Source: Solimicrobium sp040544425
Lineage (GTDB): Bacteria; Pseudomonadota; Gammaproteobacteria; Burkholderiales; Burkholderiaceae_D
Reading direction: 5' to 3'
Assembly (NCBI GenBank): GCA_040544425.1
Contig: JBEONO010000033.1
Coordinates: 1-19,842, forward strand
DNA length: 19,842 nt
The notes beneath the pieces are model-generated. The model saw only the letters and a program-made list of their open reading frames with translations, did no database searches and was not told the origin of the DNA. The translations under genes were made by a program, and so were the position numbers. Position 1 is the first letter of the stretch; every line of letters starts with the position of its first letter. This document shows, one piece after another, positions 8,390-15,987 of the stretch.

Positions 8390-8420
8390 AACAAACGGAG
8401 CGCCCCGCTCCCCGTTTGCT
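8390..8420. repeat. Inverted CCGTTTG boxes: hairpin or LytTR operator
   Basis: CAAACG-GAGCG (8392-8402) pairs with CGCTC-CC-CGTTTG (8406-8418), an 11-bp stem with a CCC loop and a two-base bulge. The arms also read as two inverted nine-mers, CCGTTTGTT (minus, 8398-8390) and CCGTTTGCT (plus, 8412-8420), close to the AlgR consensus CCGTT[C/T]GTC as I recall it. It could be a terminator for the regulator gene (180 nt away and without a U run, so weak) or a binding site for that regulator. Confidence 0.4.
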
Positions 8421-8485
8421 CATTTACTTTGATTGTGTGGCAAGTGAAATAATCACCGCTCATAAAAGTACTTATGGACGCAAAA

Positions 8486-8541
8486 AATCGCATCTCGTAA
8501 CTTTGCAACCCATTCGTTTTTTTGCAAAGCGGTGTGCGATT
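8486..8541 (+). repeat. Two-part inverted repeat in the clpV leader
   Basis: AATCGCA (8486-8492) pairs with TGCGATT (8535-8541), and nested inside it CTTTGCAA (8501-8508) pairs with TTGCAAAG (8522-8529). The inner loop is 13 nt and T-rich; the helices are separated by an 8/5-nt internal loop. All 15 pairs are Watson-Crick. The structure ends 12 nt before the clpV Shine-Dalgarno. It may be an RNA leader structure affecting translation or a pair of protein-binding palindromes. Confidence 0.5.
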
Positions 8542-8553
8542 ACAGCTAACCAT

Positions 8554-8567
8554 GAGAGGTTTCTTTG
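8554..8567 (+). promoter_or_regulatory. Ribosome binding site and TTG start of clpV
   Basis: GAGAGG (8554-8559) lies 5 nt before TTG (8565-8567). The protein read from this TTG begins as TssH proteins do (RRTLFGKLG...RALESAA...RGNPYIEI), and the next in-frame ATG lies beyond this conserved start. The nearby ATG at 8552 is out of frame and reaches a stop after 15 codons. Confidence 0.7.
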
Positions 8568-11333
8568 TCATTTATTTCGCGACGGACGTTATTTGGTAAA
8601 TTAGGATTGCTACCTTTCCGAGCCTTGGAATCTGCCGCGGCGTTTGCCAAGTTGCGCGGCAATCCATACATCGAAATCGTCCATTGGTTGCATCAACTCT
8701 GGCAGGGTTCGAACACCGATTTACATTGTCTGGTCTCACACTGGAAACTCGACGCCGCACAACTTGAAAAGGATTTGGTCGCCGCACTGGCTGCATTGCC
8801 GGGCAGTTCAGGCTCTGTCAATGATTTTTCCAGACACATCGAATCTGCCACCGAGCGCGGCTGGATTGTTGCCAGCCTGATGATGGCTGACAATCGGATC
8901 CGCAGCGCATGGCTGTTGATGGCGATGTTGGAACAAGCTGAATTGCGCCGCGTCTTGTTTTCCATTTCTGGCCAGTTTCAACGAATCAGTATCCCAATAC
9001 AAACCGAAGAATTACATGCGGTGCTAAGCCATTCATCGGAGCACACCGATAGCCCGCAAGACGGTTCAGACTTATCTTCAGCCACGCCGGGCGAAGCCAG
9101 CAATGCGCTCATGCCAAGTGAAGATGCCCGGCAATCGGCACTGAATAAATATTGCACTGACCTGACCGCATTGGCGCGCTCAGACAAAATTGATCCGGTG
9201 CTTGGACGGGAATACGAAATCCGCACCATGATCGATATTCTGTTACGACGTCGGCAAAACAATCCCTTGTTAACCGGTGAGGCTGGCGTCGGTAAGACCG
9301 CTGTGGTGGAAGGGTTGGCCTCTGCAATTGCAGCGGGCAAGGTGCCACCTGCGCTGTTGTCAGTCCGTTTGCTCAGTTTGGATGTCGGTGCCTTGATCGC
9401 AGGTGCCAGCATGCGTGGCGAGTTTGAATCCCGCCTGAAATCGATATTGAAAGAGGCCGATGAAGCGGTCGAGCCCATTATCCTGTTTGTTGATGAAATT
9501 CATACCCTGGTCGGTGCGGGTGGCCAGGCCGGGACGGGCGACGCTGCCAATTTGCTGAAACCTGCGCTGGCACGAGGGAACCTGCGAACCATAGGCGCGA
9601 CAACCTGGAGCGAGTATAAAAAACATATTGAAAAAGATCCTGCGCTCACCCGTCGCTTTCAAGTGCTGCAAATAAAAGAGCCGGAAGTTTCCCAGTCAAT
9701 AACGATGGTGCGTGGCCTGGTTCCAACCTTTGTACGTCATCACAAGGTTGATATTTTGGACGAAGCGGTACGTGCCGCCGTCACGCTTTCGCATCGTTAC
9801 ATTCCATCCCGGCAGTTACCGGATAAAGCCATCAGTCTGCTCGACACAGCATGCGCACGTGTTGCCATGTCTGTGCATACCCCGCCAGCGGATATTACTC
9901 AGTTGCGTGAGCAACTCGTCGCTCTGCATTCCGAATATGCATTAGTGCGGCGCGAGTTGCAATTGGGTCAACATGAGCCTGATGCAGTCGAGCGCATCGT
10001 TTGCCGGATCAAAGAAGCGGAAGCCGATTTAAATCACAGGGAACAGAACTGGCAAGAGGAATTGGGTTTGGTTCGAAAATTATTGCACATCCGGGCAACT
10101 GCTTTGGCAGATCGTAGTTCGCCCGCGATTGATGTGGAGCCTTGCTACGTACATGCAAATGAAAAATTCCAAGCGAAGGGTGATGGTGAGTATGCAGAAC
10201 AACTGACTTTCGTTCATCGCGAATTAGCGGCCTTTCAAGCTGAAGGAGCCCGCGTCCACGCGCAAGTCGACGAGTCCGTGATTGCCGCGATTGTTGCAGA
10301 TTGGACTGGCATCCCGGTCGGGCGAATGCTGCGTGATGAAGTCAGTGCTGTCATGGGTTTGGCAGCGCAATTGGAAAAAAGAGTGGTCGGTCAGAGTGCA
10401 GCAATTGCACAAATTACGCAGCAGATCAAAACGGCGCGGGCACGCTTGAGTGATCCCAACAAACCAGCAGGATGTTTTCTGCTGGCCGGACCATCGGGAG
10501 TTGGGAAAACTGAAACGGCCTTGGCGTTGGCGCATGCCGTGTATGGCGGCGAGCACAATCTCATCACAATCAATATGAGCGAATATCAGGAAGCGCATAC
10601 CGTTTCCAGTCTCAAAGGTTCTCCACCCGGCTATGTGGGCTATGGTGAAGGCGGTGTACTAACGGAAGCGGTCAGGCGCAGACCCTACAGCGTCATCTTG
10701 CTGGATGAAATTGAAAAGGCCCATCCAGACGTGCACGAAGTATTTTTTCAGGTATTTGATAAAGGCTGGATGGAAGACGGTGAAGGCAGAGTCATTGATT
10801 TTAAAAACACGCTGATTCTACTCACCAGTAACGTTGGATCTCAACGCATCACTGAACTTTGTGAAGACCAGATGCAGCGACCCTCCCCGGAAATTTTAGG
10901 GCAGGCGTTACAGGACGAGCTGTTAAGAGTATTTCCGGTCGCGTTTTTGGCACGCCTTAAAATAATTCCGTATCTACCTCTGCTCGAAGCTGATCTGGCA
11001 ATGATCGTACAACTGGCGTTGAATAAAGTGGCAGCACGCTTGGATGCGCAGCACCAGATCGGATTTACTTACAGCCCGAGCGCAGTCGAACAGATTGTGC
11101 GCCGTTGCGGAACACACGATTCTGGTGCCAGGCGGATCGCCCACTATGTTGAGCAACATCTGCTGACTCAGGTAGCGCAATTGTGGCTGCAGGCAATGCA
11201 GGACAGGCGACCAATTTTGACAATCCATCTTGATGTGCAACACCGTCCGTGCGATCACGAATCCGGTTCCGGGTTGGATCTGGTACGCATTGATCGACAT
11301 GCCGATCTATATCTCAATACCGTGTACAGCTAG
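8565..11333 (+). CDS. clpV: T6SS sheath-disassembly ATPase ClpV/TssH
   Basis: ClpV is a cytoplasmic hexameric AAA+ unfoldase that takes apart contracted TssB/TssC sheaths so that subunits can be reused. Of 922 aa, the N-terminal domain (1-150), the TssC-binding part in this family, includes RGNPYIEIVHWLHQL. The first AAA module has Walker A GEAGVGKT (238-245) and Walker B ILFVDE (306-311), with a pore-loop region ASMRGEF (281-287). A coiled middle domain follows (about 410-520). The second AAA module has Walker A GPSGVGKT (642-649) and Walker B VILLDE (about 710-715). The N domain and T6SS neighbours distinguish it from ClpB. It uses a TTG start with a good Shine-Dalgarno. It is the first T6SS gene here, downstream of a long structured non-coding region. 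Confidence 0.95.
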   Translation: MSFISRRTLFGKLGLLPFRALESAAAFAKLRGNPYIEIVHWLHQLWQGSNTDLHCLVSHWKLDAAQLEKDLVAALAALPGSSGSVNDFSRHIESATERGWIVASLMMADNRIRSAWLLMAMLEQAELRRVLFSISGQFQRISIPIQTEELHAVLSHSSEHTDSPQDGSDLSSATPGEASNALMPSEDARQSALNKYCTDLTALARSDKIDPVLGREYEIRTMIDILLRRRQNNPLLTGEAGVGKTAVVEGLASAIAAGKVPPALLSVRLLSLDVGALIAGASMRGEFESRLKSILKEADEAVEPIILFVDEIHTLVGAGGQAGTGDAANLLKPALARGNLRTIGATTWSEYKKHIEKDPALTRRFQVLQIKEPEVSQSITMVRGLVPTFVRHHKVDILDEAVRAAVTLSHRYIPSRQLPDKAISLLDTACARVAMSVHTPPADITQLREQLVALHSEYALVRRELQLGQHEPDAVERIVCRIKEAEADLNHREQNWQEELGLVRKLLHIRATALADRSSPAIDVEPCYVHANEKFQAKGDGEYAEQLTFVHRELAAFQAEGARVHAQVDESVIAAIVADWTGIPVGRMLRDEVSAVMGLAAQLEKRVVGQSAAIAQITQQIKTARARLSDPNKPAGCFLLAGPSGVGKTETALALAHAVYGGEHNLITINMSEYQEAHTVSSLKGSPPGYVGYGEGGVLTEAVRRRPYSVILLDEIEKAHPDVHEVFFQVFDKGWMEDGEGRVIDFKNTLILLTSNVGSQRITELCEDQMQRPSPEILGQALQDELLRVFPVAFLARLKIIPYLPLLEADLAMIVQLALNKVAARLDAQHQIGFTYSPSAVEQIVRRCGTHDSGARRIAHYVEQHLLTQVAQLWLQAMQDRRPILTIHLDVQHRPCDHESGSGLDLVRIDRHADLYLNTVYS

Positions 11334-11348
11334 GAGGTGAAATTAACA

Positions 11349-11411
11349 GTGAAAAAAATAGACATGGAAATGTGTATAAGCGGTTTAGCAGTGTTGATTC
11401 ATTCAATTTAA
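11349..11411 (+). CDS. Possible 20-aa leader peptide between clpV and tssB
   Basis: AGGAGGTGA (11332-11340), a perfect nine-base match to the 16S anti-Shine-Dalgarno, overlaps the clpV TAG stop. The next start candidate is GTG 11349, opening a 20-codon ORF (MKKIDMEM... to TAA) that ends 19 nt before the tssB ATG. tssB has its own separate Shine-Dalgarno (AGGAG, 11421-11425), so the strong upstream site is not needed for it. The peptide resembles nothing I know. The site may be accidental. Confidence 0.25.
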   Translation: MKKIDMEMCISGLAVLIHSI

Positions 11412-11430
11412 TTTATTTGAAGGAGTACTT

Positions 11431-11949
11431 ATGAGTGTCAGCAACAGCAGTCAAAAATTTATCGCCCGTAATCGGGCGCCGCGGGTTCAAATCGAATACG
11501 ACGTTGAGATCTACGGAAGTGAAAAAAAAGTGGAATTGCCGTTTGTCATGGGCGTGTTGGCTGATCTGGGCGGAAAGCCCGTGCAGCCACAACCCAACGT
11601 CACGGAGCGCAAATTTCTGGAAATTGATATTGATAATTTCGATGAGCGCATGAAAGCCATAGCGCCACGCGTGGCGTTCGGCGTACCGAACACGCTGACC
11701 GGCGAAGGTCACGTCATGGTTGATATTACTTTCGAGAGCATGGACGATTTTTCCCCTGCAGCTGTGGCCACGAAAGTTGATGCCTTAAAACAGCTTTTGG
11801 ATGCACGCACACAGCTGGCCAATCTGCAAACCTATATGGACGGGAAATCAGGCGCGGAAGGATTGGTGCGTCAGCTATTGAGCGATCCTGGTTTGATGAA
11901 GTCATTAAGTTCCATGCCAAAGGCCGTTGCTGAGGAAGCACTGACCTGA
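11431..11949 (+). CDS. tssB: T6SS contractile sheath small subunit TssB
   Basis: TssB (VipA) assembles with TssC into the contractile sheath around the Hcp tube in the cytoplasm. It has 172 aa, normal for the family. Recognisable are RAPRVQIEYDVE near the start, LPFVMGVLADLGG (about 36-48), RKFLEIDIDNFDERM and PRVAFGVPN in the middle, and a helical C-terminus with LLDARTQLANL and GLVRQLLSDP. The ATG follows AGGAG at 5-nt spacing. tssC follows 29 nt downstream, matching the almost universal tssB-tssC pairing and fixed stoichiometry of the two. Confidence 0.96.
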   Translation: MSVSNSSQKFIARNRAPRVQIEYDVEIYGSEKKVELPFVMGVLADLGGKPVQPQPNVTERKFLEIDIDNFDERMKAIAPRVAFGVPNTLTGEGHVMVDITFESMDDFSPAAVATKVDALKQLLDARTQLANLQTYMDGKSGAEGLVRQLLSDPGLMKSLSSMPKAVAEEALT

Positions 11950-11978
11950 TTGACTTGAAAACACAGAAAGGAATTTCC

Positions 11979-13478
11979 ATGAGTACTCAAACAGAGAGCG
12001 CCGCAAACCGCGACGTGAATCAATTCTCCGATCCCGGCGCATTCGCGCAATTACTTGACCGCGAATTCAAACCGAAGGGAGAGGAGCAGCGTGACGCCGT
12101 TGTCGCGGCTGTACAGACCCTGGCGGAGCAGGCTTTACTGAATACCGTCACCATGAGTGACGACGCGTATGACAGCATTCAGGCGATTATTTCAGAACTG
12201 GATCAAAAGCTGTCCAGACAAATTAATCTGATCATGCATCATCCGGATTTCCAGCAACTGGAATCAGCGTGGCGTGGATTGGACCATTTGGTCTCGAATA
12301 CCGAAACGGATGAAATGCTCAAAATTCGTTTTATGGACATCAGCAAGACCGAATTGCGTCAAACCATGCGTCGTTACAAGGGCGTGGCATGGGATCAAAG
12401 CCCCTTGTTTAAACGGTTGTACGAAGAAGAATATGGACAATTGGGCGGTGAGCCGTATGGCTGCCTGGTTGCCGACTACTACTTTGATCATAATCCGCCA
12501 GATGTCGAACTGTTGGGCGCCATGGCCAAAGTTGCGGCCGCGGCACATGCGCCCTTTATTGCCGGAGCCGCGCCGTCAACATTGCAAATGGATTCATGGC
12601 AAGAGCTGGCTAATCCGCGTGACCTGGCAAAAATTACCGGCAATTTGGAGCACGCCGCATGGAACAGCTTGCGCGATACGGAAGATGCGCGATACGTTGG
12701 TTTGGCCATGCCGCGCTTTTTGGGGCGCCTGCCATATGGTGTCAAAACCAATCCCGTCGATGAATTTGACTTCGAAGAAGAGACCGAGGGCGCCGATCAT
12801 CGCAACTACGTCTGGAATAACGCAGCCTACGCGATGGCAGTCAGTATCAATCGCAGCTTCAAATTGTATGGATGGTGCACCATGATTCGTGGCGTGGAAT
12901 CGGGCGGAACGGTTGAGAACCTGCCATGCCACACCTTCCCGACGGATGACGGTGGCTTCGACATGAAGTGCCCAACTGAAATTGCCATCTCGGATCGTCG
13001 CGAAGCCGAACTGGCACGCGCCGGATTTATCCCGCTGGTGCACAGAAAGGGTACCGATCATGCCACCTTTATCGGTGCGCAATCTTTACAAAAACCGCAA
13101 GAATATATGGATCCTGACGCCACAGCGAATGCAAATCTGTCTGCACGCTTGTCCTACCTGTTTGCCAGCACACGCTTTGCTCATTATCTGAAATCCATTG
13201 TGCGCGACAAGATTGGTGCCTTCAAAGAACGCGAAGATATGCAGCGTTGGCTCAATGAATGGATCATGAATTACGTCGACGCCGATCCTGCCAACTCAAG
13301 TCAGGAAACCAAAGCCCGGCGTCCACTTGCAGCAGCGGAAGTCATTGTGGAAGACGTGGAAGGCAACCCTGGATATTACAACGCAAAATTTTTCCTGCGC
13401 CCCCATTTCCAGTTAGAAGGTTTGACCGTCAGCTTGCGCCTGGTGGCCAAGCTGCCTTCAGTCAAAGCAGCAGCATAA
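11979..13478 (+). CDS. tssC: T6SS contractile sheath large subunit TssC
   Basis: TssC (VipB, EvpB family) forms the body of the sheath with TssB and presents an N-terminal helix to ClpV after contraction. I start it at ATG 11979 because AAAGGA lies just upstream; an in-frame TTG at 11955 would add eight unlikely residues. The product is 499 aa. Visible family features are the N-terminal helix GAFAQLLDREF (about 20-30), the segment ESAWRGLDHLV, GEPYGCLVADYYFDH, and the C-terminal part with FFLRPHFQLEGLTVSLRLV. Length and sequence are ordinary. hcp follows after 27 nt with no terminator between. Confidence 0.96.
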   Translation: MSTQTESAANRDVNQFSDPGAFAQLLDREFKPKGEEQRDAVVAAVQTLAEQALLNTVTMSDDAYDSIQAIISELDQKLSRQINLIMHHPDFQQLESAWRGLDHLVSNTETDEMLKIRFMDISKTELRQTMRRYKGVAWDQSPLFKRLYEEEYGQLGGEPYGCLVADYYFDHNPPDVELLGAMAKVAAAAHAPFIAGAAPSTLQMDSWQELANPRDLAKITGNLEHAAWNSLRDTEDARYVGLAMPRFLGRLPYGVKTNPVDEFDFEEETEGADHRNYVWNNAAYAMAVSINRSFKLYGWCTMIRGVESGGTVENLPCHTFPTDDGGFDMKCPTEIAISDRREAELARAGFIPLVHRKGTDHATFIGAQSLQKPQEYMDPDATANANLSARLSYLFASTRFAHYLKSIVRDKIGAFKEREDMQRWLNEWIMNYVDADPANSSQETKARRPLAAAEVIVEDVEGNPGYYNAKFFLRPHFQLEGLTVSLRLVAKLPSVKAAA

Positions 13479-13505
13479 AACATTAATTTTTAAAGGAGAG
13501 TTTGT

Positions 13506-13988
13506 ATGGCACAAGATATTTTTTTGAAGATCAGTGGCATTGACGGCGAAAGCATGGATTCTGATCACAAGAGTGAAATTGAAGTGTTGAGCTGGAAATG
13601 GCAGGTCATGCAGGAATCGAACATGCACACCGGTTCTGGCGGTGGTTCAGGTAAGGCAACGGTCAAGGACCTGACCTTTATCCATAACGTGGACCGGTCC
13701 AGTCCCAATCTGATGAAGTTTTGCATGACCGGCAAGCACATTCCTGAGGCTAAATTGGTCGTGCGTAAATCGGGGGGGAATCCATTGGAGTACCTGAGCA
13801 TTACGATGAGTGATGTACTCATTACCAACGTCAATCCAACCGGTGACGCCAAATTGGAGAGCATTCAGGAGGAAGTTGGTTTGTCTTTTGCGAAGATCAA
13901 GCAAGAGTACACCGTGCAGAATCAACAGGGCGGATCCGGTGGCGCTGTGACCGCTGGCTTCGACATCAAGCTCAATAAAGAAGCCTGA
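13506..13988 (+). CDS. hcp: T6SS tube protein Hcp/TssD
   Basis: Hcp forms hexameric rings that stack into the inner tube fired by the T6SS, and it can carry small effectors. The protein has 160 aa, the usual size. It begins MAQDIFLKISGIDGES and contains KSEIEVLSWKW (about 22-32), a glycine/serine loop (about 43-49), the block DLTFIHNVDRSSPNLM and the C-terminal FDIKLNKEA. There is no C-terminal extension, so it is a plain structural Hcp. AAAGGAG lies 8 nt before the ATG. A strong hairpin follows the stop codon and may set hcp apart from downstream genes in mRNA level. Confidence 0.97.
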   Translation: MAQDIFLKISGIDGESMDSDHKSEIEVLSWKWQVMQESNMHTGSGGGSGKATVKDLTFIHNVDRSSPNLMKFCMTGKHIPEAKLVVRKSGGNPLEYLSITMSDVLITNVNPTGDAKLESIQEEVGLSFAKIKQEYTVQNQQGGSGGAVTAGFDIKLNKEA

Positions 13989-14002
13989 GATTGATCCTCA
14001 TT

Positions 14003-14039
14003 CGCGGCGCTGCACCTTGGCTTGACCGGCAGCGCTGCG
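14003..14039 (+). other. Hairpin between hcp and tssJ
   Basis: CGCGGCGCTGC (14003-14013) pairs with GCAGCGCTGCG (14029-14039), eleven pairs including one G-U, with a 15-nt loop. It starts 14 nt after the hcp stop. No T run follows, so it is not a classical terminator. It could protect the 3' end of an hcp transcript or reduce read-through into tssJ. The right arm is itself a 10-nt palindrome, allowing other folds. Confidence 0.45.
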
Positions 14040-14069
14040 AACCTGGCTATGCTCAATATAGGAATGAAA

Positions 14070-14609
14070 ATGTCAGAGACACTCTTCTGCACCGGTCAAA
14101 TGGGCAGGTCCTGTCTGCTCAAGTGGCCGATGGCACTGGTGTTATCTCTGTTGGCCCTGACAGCAATGGCACAACAAGACAAAGAGCCAACGAAATTAGT
14201 GTTGACTGTTTGCGCAGATGCGAATGTGAACCCTGACGATGCGGGTCGAGCCGCTCCAATCAAGGTTCGCATCTATGAACTGAAAGACAGCGCGAGCTTT
14301 TCCGACGCGGATTACTTCAGCCTGGATAACAGCGACAAAGTTATCCTGAACAGCGATTTGCTGGCCAAGGATGAGTACATATTGCGGCCCACTGAATCAC
14401 AGAAAATTGAAAGAAAAAGTAATCCACAGACTACTGCGATTGGAATTTTGGCCGGCTATCGGGATTTACCCAACAGTACCTGGCGAACTGTTTTCAAGTT
14501 ACCAGCGGCATCCGAAGCAGCGTGGTACCGATTTGCGATCCCTGCCAATAAAGCCATCCTGACCATTCAGTTGCAGGAGCAGGGGATCGTGGTAGTTGAA
14601 GAAAAATGA
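14070..14609 (+). CDS. tssJ: T6SS TssJ-family protein without a visible lipobox
   Basis: TssJ is normally an outer-membrane lipoprotein that anchors the TssJLM membrane complex by contacting periplasmic TssM. I start it at ATG 14070, six nt after AGGA, giving 179 aa. Family features are the first strand TKLVLTV, the loop ANVNPDDAGRAAPIKVRIYELK (51-72, the TssM-contacting side in known structures), and later GILAGYRD and WRTVFKLP. Residues 20-33 form a hydrophobic signal segment, but it ends ALTAMA-QQ, a signal-peptidase-I type site, where a lipobox cysteine is expected. The only cysteines are C7, C15 and C48, and none has a lipobox context. Upstream starts at 14022 (TTG), 14049 and 14064 do not add one. 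Identity is firm, lipidation doubtful. Confidence 0.88.
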   Translation: MSETLFCTGQMGRSCLLKWPMALVLSLLALTAMAQQDKEPTKLVLTVCADANVNPDDAGRAAPIKVRIYELKDSASFSDADYFSLDNSDKVILNSDLLAKDEYILRPTESQKIERKSNPQTTAIGILAGYRDLPNSTWRTVFKLPAASEAAWYRFAIPANKAILTIQLQEQGIVVVEEK

Positions 14610-14643
14610 TGCGGCACCAATCCGATCTTGGACAGGAAGCATA

Positions 14644-15987
14644 ATGACTTGGACTAATAAAGTAACGTGGAGCGAAGGTCTGTTTTTGCGCCCACAATTA
14701 TTTCAGCAGCAAGAGCGCTATCTGGAAAATTTTGCACACAAACGTAGCGCGCCCTTGTCTCCCTTTTTTTGGGGCTTTGGGCACTTTCTGATCGATAGCG
14801 AATCGCTCAATTTGGGGAAGCTGGTATTGTCCAGTGCCAGCGGTATTTTTCAGGACGGAACGCCGTTTGAAATTCCCGGAGACGCCCCGTCGCCCTTACC
14901 TCTGACCTTGTCGCCGGAGCATTTGGAACAAACCTTATATCTCGCTTTGCCCATTCGTGCGCCCAACAGTGAGGAGACGACGTTTGACGCGGCCAGCAAA
15001 TCGATGGCGCGGTTCGGCGTTGTTGATTCTGAATTGCGTGATGCCAATTCCATTGGTCAAGGTCCCAAGCCGGTACAACTCTGTCGGCTCCGTCTCAGCC
15101 TGCTGCCGAAAAATGAAATGACCAGTGGCTGGATAGGTTTGCCGGTAGCGAAACTGGCCACCTTGCGTTCGGACGGGGGCGCCGAGCTGGCCGGGACCTT
15201 GATCCCGCCTGTCAATTGTTACGGTGCCAGTGAGCGCTTGATCCAATGGATTGCACAAATTCACGGAACTGCTTATCAGCGTGCCGAATCTTTGGCGCAG
15301 CGCCTGTGTGGCAGCGCGGGGTCGGGAGCGACACAGTCAGCAGAAGTCAGTGATTTCCTGTTGCTGCAAATACTGAATCGGTACGAGCCGTTATTAGCCC
15401 ATCTGCTCAAGGCAAAAGAAACCAATCCAGAACCCGTTTACTCCATGCTGCGTAGCTTGAACGGTGAATTGTCCACCTATATCCGTACCGAGCAGCGGCG
15501 TCCACTTAAATTTCCCGACTACGATCATGTTTGTCCTTATGACGTATTCAAACCTCTGGTCGAGGATACGCGCGAGATGCTCAACAACGTGTTGGTGCGC
15601 AGCGCCCAAAGCCTGGTCTTGGTTGAAAAAGGACATGGCATGTATCTGGCCAGTCTCGATCCGGCCGAATTGCAGGCGTTTTCCAGTTTGGTGCTGGCGG
15701 TCTGCGCGAGCGTGCCCGCCGAGCAATTGGCGCAAACGTTTGTCGCTCACGCCAAACTCGCGGCATCCGACCGCCTGCCAGGACTCGTTCGCATGCATTT
15801 ACCGGGAATTGCATTGCGCGTGCTGCCTGTGCCACCCAGACAAATCCCGTTTAACTCTGGCTTTGTTTATTTTCAGGTTGATCCGCAAGGGACACATTGG
15901 GAGCATTTGTGCAAACACGGTGGAATTGGTCTGCATGTTGCCACGTCATTTCCGGGACTGCGGATGGAATTATGGGGGATACGTTGA
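14644..15987 (+). CDS. tssK: T6SS baseplate protein TssK
   Basis: TssK is a trimeric cytoplasmic adaptor that links the baseplate (TssE-F-G, VgrG) to the membrane complex (TssL/TssM). I start it at ATG 14644, preceded by AGGAAG; the in-frame start at 14596 would overlap tssJ and add 16 unlikely residues. The product is 447 aa, normal for the family. The N-terminus MTWTNKVTWSEGLFLRPQLF with QQQERY is diagnostic of TssK. Further on are a helical middle region (about 250-330) and a C-terminal domain with VPPRQIPFNSGFVYFQVD (about 408-425). Its stop TGA shares one base with the PAAR start ATG (15987), so the two are probably translationally coupled. Confidence 0.95.
   Translation: MTWTNKVTWSEGLFLRPQLFQQQERYLENFAHKRSAPLSPFFWGFGHFLIDSESLNLGKLVLSSASGIFQDGTPFEIPGDAPSPLPLTLSPEHLEQTLYLALPIRAPNSEETTFDAASKSMARFGVVDSELRDANSIGQGPKPVQLCRLRLSLLPKNEMTSGWIGLPVAKLATLRSDGGAELAGTLIPPVNCYGASERLIQWIAQIHGTAYQRAESLAQRLCGSAGSGATQSAEVSDFLLLQILNRYEPLLAHLLKAKETNPEPVYSMLRSLNGELSTYIRTEQRRPLKFPDYDHVCPYDVFKPLVEDTREMLNNVLVRSAQSLVLVEKGHGMYLASLDPAELQAFSSLVLAVCASVPAEQLAQTFVAHAKLAASDRLPGLVRMHLPGIALRVLPVPPRQIPFNSGFVYFQVDPQGTHWEHLCKHGGIGLHVATSFPGLRMELWGIR

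Larger units (their letters stand above)
8214..8564 (+). other. Non-coding region ahead of the T6SS operon, rich in repeats
   Basis: These 351 nt lie between the response regulator and clpV and hold no convincing gene. Seen in order: a direct repeat ATTCTCAT (8334-8359), an inverted pair of CCGTTTG boxes that can also fold as a hairpin (8390-8420), a small GTGA-N5-TCAC palindrome (8444-8456), and a two-part inverted repeat (8486-8541). I found no clean sigma-70 or sigma-54 promoter; the A/T-rich stretch around 8423-8453 (TTTACT ... AATAAT, 19-nt spacing) is the best weak candidate. This is presumably the T6SS promoter and leader. Confidence 0.55.

Noticed and set aside
8436..8453. TGGCA near 8438 as a sigma-54 -24 element
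   Set aside because: No GC doublet at the required -12 spacing, so the sigma-54 consensus is not met.
8444..8456. GTGA-N5-TCAC palindrome as a CRP-type site
   Set aside because: The spacing is 5 rather than the 6 of CRP sites and the outer bases do not match; too short to call.
8416..8604. 62-codon ORF just upstream of and overlapping the clpV start
   Set aside because: No Shine-Dalgarno, runs through both arms of the inverted repeats, overlaps clpV in another frame and has no recognisable sequence.
11955..11978. Upstream TTG start for tssC
   Set aside because: The ATG at 11979 has a clear AAAGGA at proper spacing and gives the usual N-terminus; the TTG has no ribosome site.
12274..12885. 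203-codon open frame overlapping tssC in another frame
   Set aside because: tssC is fully conserved across this stretch; the alternative product has abnormal composition (many Trp, Arg, Met) and no ribosome site.
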